NCBI GenBank assembly: GCA_014378525.1 | Contig: JACMNL010000108.1 | Span: 1-64,000, forward strand | Origin: Bacteriovorax sp. | GTDB lineage: Bacteria > Bdellovibrionota > Bacteriovoracia > Bacteriovoracales > Bacteriovoracaceae | DNA length: 64,000 bases | Direction: 5' to 3' | Shown: piece by piece, positions 57,262 to 64,000 of the stretch | Numbering within the stretch: position 1 is the first letter of the stretch | Layout: each line of letters opens with the position of its first letter | Made by a program: the position numbers and the translations under genes | Notes under the pieces: generated by a model | What the model was told of the DNA's origin: nothing | Seen by the model: only the letters and a program-made list of their open reading frames with translations | Database searches by the model: none

Positions 57262-58476
57262 TTAGCGGGCCATCGAGTTCATGTTAATCAACGGTACGAC
57301 AACCGAGAAGATAATAAACGCTACAACTGCTCCCATTAATACCATCATTATAGGTTCTAAGGTCGATGTTAGTCCACTAAGTTTTGCATTGACCTGATCT
57401 TCATAATTTTCTGCAACAATTTTAAGCATGGGCTCTAATTCACCGGACTTTTCACCCAGTTTAATCATGTGCGTGACCATTGGAGGAAAGAGTTCTGATC
57501 TGATAAGCGGGCCGGTTAAAGACGCACCTTCCGATACACTTTGTCTCGACTCATCAATTGCACGTTTTATGTGCACGTTAGAAATAAGATTTGAAACAAT
57601 TTTCATTGAAACCAGAATTGGTACACCTGACTGTAGTAGTGTGGCAAGTGTCGAACAAAATCTGGCCACGTTAATCATCGTGACAATTTCGCTGATTATC
57701 GGAGCTTTCAACGTTAAGGCGTCAAACTTTGATCTTCCTTTTTCTGTCGCCAGGTATTTTTTCGACCCGATCCATCCTGCCACAATTCCGATAATAACCA
57801 GCCACCAGTAGTTGATGAGAAAATTTGAAATCCAGATACAGATTTTTGTCTGTAATGGCAGTTCTCTCTTCATACTGATGAAAATTTTTGTAATTTTCGG
57901 GATTACGACAACGAAGATTACGCTGATCATGATACCACCGACACCCATCATAATTACGGGGTAGGTCATGGCACCTTTAATTTTATTTGTAAGTTTCAGC
58001 TGGCCTTCAGTAAAGTCGGCAAGCTTTAGTAAAACAACTTCGAGTGTTCCCGAAGTTTCACCTGCATCAACCATGTTGACATAAACAACGTCGAAAATTT
58101 TCGGATAATCGGCAAGAGCTTTCGCAAGCGAAGACCCTTCGTTAACTTTTTGTCTGATTTCTGAAAGAGTAATTTTTAAACTTGGATTTTCTGTCTGGTC
58201 TACCAGCGCCGTAAAAGCTTCTACCACCTGAATTTTGGCCCGTAGTAAAGTAGCAAGCTGACGGGTCATAAGAGCAAGATCATTGATTGAAACCGGATTA
58301 CCAAAAGTAATTCCCGCACTTTTTTTAACAGAAGCAGAAGATTGTTCGTGAATTTCCAGCAGCATGATACCCATGGATTTCACGCGCGCTTTGGCCGCAC
58401 CCATCCCTTCAACACTCACAGTGCCTTTTACTTCAGATCCGCTCTTATCGAGGCCTTTATAGTTATAAATTGCCAT
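57262..58476 (-). CDS. gspF: Type II secretion inner-membrane protein GspF
   Basis: MAIYNYKGLDKSGSEVKGTV; LALMTRQLATLLRAKIQVVEA; repeated T2SSF domains. Confidence 0.95.
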   Translation of the reverse strand: MAIYNYKGLDKSGSEVKGTVSVEGMGAAKARVKSMGIMLLEIHEQSSASVKKSAGITFGNPVSINDLALMTRQLATLLRAKIQVVEAFTALVDQTENPSLKITLSEIRQKVNEGSSLAKALADYPKIFDVVYVNMVDAGETSGTLEVVLLKLADFTEGQLKLTNKIKGAMTYPVIMMGVGGIMISVIFVVVIPKITKIFISMKRELPLQTKICIWISNFLINYWWLVIIGIVAGWIGSKKYLATEKGRSKFDALTLKAPIISEIVTMINVARFCSTLATLLQSGVPILVSMKIVSNLISNVHIKRAIDESRQSVSEGASLTGPLIRSELFPPMVTHMIKLGEKSGELEPMLKIVAENYEDQVNAKLSGLTSTLEPIMMVLMGAVVAFIIFSVVVPLINMNSMAR

Positions 58477-60215
58477 TAGTGTTGTGTTTCCTCATCTTCT
58501 TCATTGATCGCGCGAACCATTTCTTCAACAGAAGTAATTCCCTTGAAAACTTTTTCAAGCGCATCCTGACGGAGAGTTTTCATTCCATTTTTCATCGCCA
58601 TCTTTTTTACAGAGTTGGCGTCTGCTTTTTTTAGTATCAGAGGACGAATATCATCGGTGATCATTAAAAGTTCAGAAACAACTGTCATGTTTCCGTATCC
58701 AAGATAATTACATTTTGGGCAGCCCTTAGCTTTATATAAAGTTGCTTCAGGTGGAACAGAATGTACATCGAGCATCTGGAAATCGTATTCAGTCGGAGTG
58801 TACGATTCTTTACATTCGTTACAAAGAGTTCTGATTAATCGCTGGGCAAGAACCGCAGCGAGCGAAGAAGCAATCAAGAACGGCTGTACACCCATATCAA
58901 TAAGTCTGTTGGGTGCAGACGAAGCATCATTCGTGTGGATCGTAGATAAAACAAAGTGACCCGTAAGTGAGGCCTGGATCGCCATCTCTGCTGTTTCTAA
59001 ATCTCGAGTTTCACCCACCATGATAACATCGGGGTTTTGACGAAGTATAGAGCGGAGTGCTTTAGCAAATGTTAATTCAATTTTATGATTAACCTGGATT
59101 TGTGAAATACCCTGAAGTTCTATCTCCACCGGATCTTCAACAGTAATAATCATTTTATCAGGAGTGTTGATGCGATCGAGCATCGCGAATAATGTTGTCG
59201 TCTTCCCGTGACCTGTTGGTCCCGATACATAAACGACTCCGTGTTTTCTTTGCGATAATTCGTCAAGGACTTTTAAATTTCTTCCGTGGAAGCCTAGTGC
59301 TTCAAGAGTCAGAGTGTTGTTGGATTTTTCTAAAATCCTCATTACGATACGCTCACCGTTTTGAATAGGAACAACTGAAACCCTGATATCGATATCTTTA
59401 CCGGCCATTTTAATTTTAATACGGCCGTCCTGAGGAAGACGCTTTTCAGCGATGTCCATGGACTTTGTCATAACTTTCAAGCGGGAAGTCACAGAGGCCT
59501 GCGTTTTAATCGGCTGTCTTAAAATTTCACGCATAACTCTGTTGATACGGAAACGGTACACAACTTCTTTTTCATAAGGCTCGATGTGAATATCTGAGGC
59601 GCGTTCTTTAATCGCACGAAAAATGATCGAGTTAACAAAACGAATAACCGGAGCTTCATCAGCACCTGCTTCAAGAATATCAATCGGGCCGTCTAAGTCT
59701 AAATTTTCATCGAAGTCACCTTCGATTGAATCAACGACGTTTCTGTTGGCGCGTTCATAAATTCTGTTAATCGCATCCTGAACTTTAAGCGGTGAAGAGA
59801 CCACCATCTTAACTTCTTTCTTAAAAATTTCCTGAATGTCATTGATGGCATCAAAGTTAAACGGGTCTGTGACCAGAAGTGTAATCGAATAATCTGTTTC
59901 CAGGATAGGAAGCACTTCGTGAGTCTTGGCGTAGTTGATGCTGATATTTTGAGTCAGGTTCGGATCGATTTCTTCGAGTTTCAATTCAGTCATGTAGGGG
60001 ATATCAACCTGGTGACAGATTACTTTGATGATGTCATGCGGGTGAATATAGTTCTTCTTCAGAAGAATTTCTCCCAATAGCATTCCGGATTCCTGCTGGA
60101 TCTCCAGAGCTTCTTCGAGCTGGTCATCTGTCAGTGACGTGTGCTTTAAAAGAAGCTGGCCGATTTTTTCTTTCTGGCCTTCAACTTTTTCGAGCATGTG
60201 GTCTGTTATTTTCAC
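58476..60215 (-). CDS. gspE: Type II secretion ATPase GspE
   Basis: GPTGHGKTTTLFAML, VMVGETRDLETAEMAIQASLTGH, Zn motif CNECKES...CPKCNYLGY. Confidence 0.96.
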   Translation of the reverse strand: MKITDHMLEKVEGQKEKIGQLLLKHTSLTDDQLEEALEIQQESGMLLGEILLKKNYIHPHDIIKVICHQVDIPYMTELKLEEIDPNLTQNISINYAKTHEVLPILETDYSITLLVTDPFNFDAINDIQEIFKKEVKMVVSSPLKVQDAINRIYERANRNVVDSIEGDFDENLDLDGPIDILEAGADEAPVIRFVNSIIFRAIKERASDIHIEPYEKEVVYRFRINRVMREILRQPIKTQASVTSRLKVMTKSMDIAEKRLPQDGRIKIKMAGKDIDIRVSVVPIQNGERIVMRILEKSNNTLTLEALGFHGRNLKVLDELSQRKHGVVYVSGPTGHGKTTTLFAMLDRINTPDKMIITVEDPVEIELQGISQIQVNHKIELTFAKALRSILRQNPDVIMVGETRDLETAEMAIQASLTGHFVLSTIHTNDASSAPNRLIDMGVQPFLIASSLAAVLAQRLIRTLCNECKESYTPTEYDFQMLDVHSVPPEATLYKAKGCPKCNYLGYGNMTVVSELLMITDDIRPLILKKADANSVKKMAMKNGMKTLRQDALEKVFKGITSVEEMVRAINEEDEETQH

Positions 60216-60239
60216 GCTGGTTTTATCCTTTATTAAAAA

Positions 60240-62816
60240 TTACTGAACAACAGGTGCTGGCGTCGTCGGTGCCGCAGCTGCAGTTGTTGTATCTTTATTA
60301 GCATCTTTGTTCTCAACTTTTTTGATAATTTCCTGATAGTCAGGAACATCAACAGCAGATGGATCAGTATTGTTTACGTTGTTCTCAGGATTCGCTTCGT
60401 TTCTGTCTTTATATTGGTTCCCCTGAGTCGTATCGTAAAGAGGTCCTTCACCTTGTTTTTTCGCTTTGTCGTAAAGGCCTTTAACTGTCGTTGCGAAAGC
60501 ATCATCATCCCCAACCATGTTCTTTAAGTGGGCCTGACGACGGTTAAGAAGATCTTTTACGTTTTCTGAGTTTGCTTTTTCATACGAAGCTAAAATTTTA
60601 GGAGTCATGAAGAAAAGTAAGTTAACTTTTTCCACTGTCTTCGTTGTATTTTTAAATAACCAGCCAAGAACCGGGATATCTCCCAATAGAGGAACCTTAC
60701 TTACAACATTCGTTTCTTTATCGCGCATTAAACCACCCATGGCGATGGTATCTTTATCACGCACAACAACTGTCGTGTTGATCGATCTGATAACAGTCGC
60801 TGCTCCACCTTGAGTCGAAGAGAGTTGTCTGTCAGAAAAATCTTCGATCTTCTGGTCGATTTTAAGTTTAACAAAGCGGGTAACTTTGTTGATCTGTGGA
60901 GTGATTTTTAAAGTAAGAGCGACTTTCTGTTGTTTAACTGAAGTTGAAGTCGAACCATTTGTTGCGTTCGTTGTTTCTGTAACCGGAACCTGTTCACCCG
61001 ACTCGAATGCGCCTTCAACGTTATCCATTGTAAGGATCTGTGGAGTCGCAAGAACGTTTGTATTGTTGTTCGTTGCAATCGCATTGATGATTCCGTTAAC
61101 AGAGTTAACCTGAGTTGTTTTTCCATCAGGTGTCGTTAAATCAACTTTTCTTCCGATACCACCACCAACAAACAGACCTGAAAGGTTTGTAATATTGTTT
61201 GTCATTAGAGATAGTAGATCGTTTGTATTTCCGTAACCGGCCTTTTGCGATCCACCAGAGCCGTATGCACCGATGATTGAAATTCCGAATCCTCTTTTGT
61301 TTCCAACAGAAGTTTCCATCATCAGACCTTCAACATAAACCTGGTCGCGTGGAATATCGAGTTGAGCGATAACTGCTTTCACTGTTTCATAATCAGTAGG
61401 GGAAGCTGTGACAACAAGAGCGTTGTTGTCTTTATCAGAAGTGATTTTTACTTCACTGTTAAATAATGTAGCAGTTGTAGCAGTGCCGGCATTTGGCGAA
61501 GTAAATCTTGTAAGACCTCCGGCACCACCTGGTCTCGTTGCATTTCCAACCAGAGAAGAAAGTGTTTTTGATAGGGCTTCAGAGTCACCGTAGTTTAAAT
61601 AATAAACGTGAATTTGTCCTGAACCTGCAGCGACAACTTTTACATCCAGTTTTTCTATAAGGCCTCTAAGTTCGCGTGCACCTTCAGAGTTTGCCATTGC
61701 GATGATCGAGTTTGTTCTCGGCTCTGCAATGATTCTTGAAACGTTTGACTGTGATGTTGATCCTGAGCTTGAGACAGCAGGGTTAGCTCTTGCGGCAGCT
61801 CCACCGGCACCGTTTTTTAAAATTTTATCAAGTAGAGTGGCAATCTCCTGCGCAGAAGAGTTTCTTACTTTAATAATCTGAAGCGACTCTTCGTGACCAG
61901 GAATATCGATGAACTTAATAAGTTTCATTAAACGATTGATGTGCGTCCCAGTTTCCTGAACGATAACAGTGTTCGTTTGTTTGATTTCAATGATACGTCC
62001 GTAACGTGACATGAAAGGACGGAATGAGTTCGCCACTTCTCTCGAGTTAACATACTTAAGAGGAATGATCTGCATTACGTAGTTTTCAGTATTCGGAGTG
62101 TATGTTCCAGTATACATCGTGGTTGGACTATATCTGATGTCGCGGTTGTTAACGATCGTGTAGAACGCACCAGATTTTACCAGTGAATAACCATTAATTG
62201 AAAGAGCTTGCAGGTAAGCTTTCCATGCATCCCCGATAGTGATCGGCGTAGGAGATGAAATTGAAATCTTTCCTTTGATGTCTTTATCAAGGATAAGATT
62301 TAATCCTGTAAGTTTCTGCATATGTTTTGTTAAATCTAAAATCGAAACGTTCGGAAAATCAAAACTTGTTACAACTTCAGGCCCGAATGCTGTTTCAGGG
62401 TTTAAGTTAACAAACTTTTTATCTGTTTTTGTAGGGGAAGCTGATCCGGTTCTTTTTCTTCCAAATGCATCTGATCCGCCTGAGCCGCCTCCGGTTGATC
62501 TCACTTCATTAGAGTCCATATCGCCGCCGGCACCGGCATCTGATACATCATCACCGCCGCTTGAATCTTCATCATCACCTGGTGCAAAGTTTGACGTGTC
62601 CTTTATGAGTGAGTTCGCCGATTTTCCTGTATCAGGAATTGCGATATCACGGGGAGTGACAAGGCCTGCAGACGCTTTCGCCGGGCGGGTAAATTTAGTT
62701 TTACTCTTATACTTGTCGAACTGTGCTTTTACTTCAGGGGAAAGTCCCGCTGAAAGCAGAAGCGTAGCTGTAAGCACTCTAGAGAGATAAACATTTTTTT
62801 TTGCGTTGTCATTCAT
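60240..62816 (-). CDS. gspD: Type II secretion secretin GspD
   Basis: Repeated N domains, secretin VPLLGDIPVLGWLFKNTTKTVEKVNLLFFMTPKI. ATG 62816 precedes the signal peptide; TTG 62858 overlaps gspC. Confidence 0.95.
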   Translation of the reverse strand: MNDNAKKNVYLSRVLTATLLLSAGLSPEVKAQFDKYKSKTKFTRPAKASAGLVTPRDIAIPDTGKSANSLIKDTSNFAPGDDEDSSGGDDVSDAGAGGDMDSNEVRSTGGGSGGSDAFGRKRTGSASPTKTDKKFVNLNPETAFGPEVVTSFDFPNVSILDLTKHMQKLTGLNLILDKDIKGKISISSPTPITIGDAWKAYLQALSINGYSLVKSGAFYTIVNNRDIRYSPTTMYTGTYTPNTENYVMQIIPLKYVNSREVANSFRPFMSRYGRIIEIKQTNTVIVQETGTHINRLMKLIKFIDIPGHEESLQIIKVRNSSAQEIATLLDKILKNGAGGAAARANPAVSSSGSTSQSNVSRIIAEPRTNSIIAMANSEGARELRGLIEKLDVKVVAAGSGQIHVYYLNYGDSEALSKTLSSLVGNATRPGGAGGLTRFTSPNAGTATTATLFNSEVKITSDKDNNALVVTASPTDYETVKAVIAQLDIPRDQVYVEGLMMETSVGNKRGFGISIIGAYGSGGSQKAGYGNTNDLLSLMTNNITNLSGLFVGGGIGRKVDLTTPDGKTTQVNSVNGIINAIATNNNTNVLATPQILTMDNVEGAFESGEQVPVTETTNATNGSTSTSVKQQKVALTLKITPQINKVTRFVKLKIDQKIEDFSDRQLSSTQGGAATVIRSINTTVVVRDKDTIAMGGLMRDKETNVVSKVPLLGDIPVLGWLFKNTTKTVEKVNLLFFMTPKILASYEKANSENVKDLLNRRQAHLKNMVGDDDAFATTVKGLYDKAKKQGEGPLYDTTQGNQYKDRNEANPENNVNNTDPSAVDVPDYQEIIKKVENKDANKDTTTAAAAPTTPAPVVQ

Positions 62817-62850
62817 GTGGTGACCCAAGTTTTGTTCAATTAAATATTTT

Positions 62851-64000
62851 TTATTCAAAATTAAATTCTAAATTCGTATTCATCCCGTTTCTTGTACGCC
62901 CGATCTGGAACTGGTCGATCTCTTTAATTCTTCCGAGAAGACCCATAAGCTCGTTCAGGTTTTCAATTTTTTTCCCGTTGATGCTGGTAATAACATCGTC
63001 GTTACCGATATCAAGCTGGGAGTAGATACTTCCCGGAACAACTTCCGTCATTTTGAATGAGAGAGATCCGTCAGGGTTCGTAATCTGGATTGCTTTTGCC
63101 TGAGTTAATACTTCACTCATATTGCTGATCATCTTGTCTCTGAACGCGCGCTTGATTTTGAAGTTGTTTCCTGTATTTTTAATTTCAGGAATTGTGCTCT
63201 TGAATAGTTTTGCACCGGCAAGAGGATTCAAAATTTTCAAGTTCGGCATTGGAACAGGAGCTTCCTGGTCTTCACTTGCGATATATTCGCAGTCACCAGT
63301 CGTTAAATTCTTTAAAATAATTTTCATGCGGTTGATCTTTGAAACTTCAACCGAGTTATTCAATTGTTCACCTTCTCTAACGTTCACCAGTTCAGCACCG
63401 CCGCGAATCTGTACAGAGGCCACAGATTTTACAGAGTCCTGGAGGACGATCGTATCGAGTAGTTTAAGCGGCTCAGACGTTGGTTTTTCAGCATCTAAAC
63501 ATACGATGCTTGCGATATCTTTTTGTTCTTTTTTAACTCCGGCCTTGTCACTTTCTTTTATATTGAAAAGGTTGGTTGAAGAAATTTTATTCAGATCCTG
63601 TGTCGTTGTATCAGCTTTCTCCATTGGAACGACGATGCTGCTTTTTACACCACCTGCAACGATCGGTGCAGATCTACCCATGAAAAGTGCAGCACTTTTA
63701 CCGATTAGATAAGTGAAAACTACAACCAGAAGAATAACGAAAGCACCGTGGATTTTTCCGCGTGAATAGGGAGAAAAAAGTTTCAGGATGAAATCATTCC
63801 ATCTGAATTTATCGAAGCTCTTCATTGGATTTTCGCCGCTGAATCTTGCCTTGAAATTTTTTTCAGTTTCTTCGCGGTTAAATCTTGGAAATTTAAATTT
63901 AAAGCGCGACGAAGTTATGTCCGGTTTTTCTGGAGCATCAACTTCCATCTGCTGGTAACTGATATTACTGTCTGTTCTGTCAACTTCATCAAGGTTATCG
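62851..64000 (-). CDS. gspC: Type II secretion protein GspC, 5' end beyond right edge
   Basis: TM segment, HR domain, PDZ-like VPGSIYSQLDIGNDDVITSINGKKIENLNELM. Frame stays open upstream of the track's ATG (DNLDEVDRTDSNISYQQ-M). Confidence 0.85.
   Translation of the reverse strand, partial: DNLDEVDRTDSNISYQQMEVDAPEKPDITSSRFKFKFPRFNREETEKNFKARFSGENPMKSFDKFRWNDFILKLFSPYSRGKIHGAFVILLVVVFTYLIGKSAALFMGRSAPIVAGGVKSSIVVPMEKADTTTQDLNKISSTNLFNIKESDKAGVKKEQKDIASIVCLDAEKPTSEPLKLLDTIVLQDSVKSVASVQIRGGAELVNVREGEQLNNSVEVSKINRMKIILKNLTTGDCEYIASEDQEAPVPMPNLKILNPLAGAKLFKSTIPEIKNTGNNFKIKRAFRDKMISNMSEVLTQAKAIQITNPDGSLSFKMTEVVPGSIYSQLDIGNDDVITSINGKKIENLNELMGLLGRIKEIDQFQIGRTRNGMNTNLEFNFE

Noticed and set aside
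62239-62790. 183-aa plus-strand ORF opposite gspD.
   Set aside because: Lies fully within the conserved secretin gene; Ser/Pro-rich composition mirrors the Gly/Ser-rich linker on the other strand.
51488-63948. Possible type IV pilus operon (PilM-like GspL, prepilin-type leaders).
   Set aside because: Order C-D-E-F-G-H-I-J-K-L-M-N with GspC PDZ-like domain and GspG DPWxNxY motif identifies a T2SS.
1-64000. CRISPR arrays, toxin-antitoxin, restriction-modification, prophage or transposon genes.
   Set aside because: No direct-repeat arrays, integrases, transposases or recognised defence domains seen on either strand.

Overview
This is a gene-dense, low-GC bacterial chromosomal window. I see no rRNA, CRISPR array, prophage or insertion sequence. 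The gene content fits a Bdellovibrio/Bacteriovorax-type bacterium, but that is inference from family content, not a search. Main blocks: (1) a C-terminal lipoprotein fragment with an Asp-box motif, and tRNA-Phe(GAA); (2) OhrR-like MarR regulator, apt, YceI and LysR; (3) a histidine kinase plus periplasmic binding protein; (4) a three-gene minus-strand operon (serine palmitoyltransferase-like, GNAT-like, NAD-epimerase-like) that looks like a bacterial ceramide synthesis operon, with a fatty-acid-hydroxylase gene nearby; (5) PilZ protein, DUF2797, pepN; (6) a secreted caspase-like protein, class II aldolase, fused E1 alpha-beta dehydrogenase, and a divergent HD protein; (7) a FecR / TPR-outer-membrane / CHASE2-adenylate cyclase gene set; (8) hemF preceded by a candidate structured leader; (9) a SUF Fe-S operon with Rrf2 regulator and Nfu; (10) rhomboid protease and small secreted proteins; (11) a split type IIA topoisomerase with eukaryote/T4-like motifs, IHF and MerR; (12) polyprenyl synthetase and a nearly complete type II secretion operon (gspN back to a gspC that runs off the right edge). 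The most interesting items are the putative sphingolipid operon, the FecR-CHASE2 module, the unusual topoisomerase pair, the caspase-like protein, a 49-codon unlisted ORF with near-consensus promoter and interleaved inverted repeats, and the hemF leader. None is proven novel from sequence alone.
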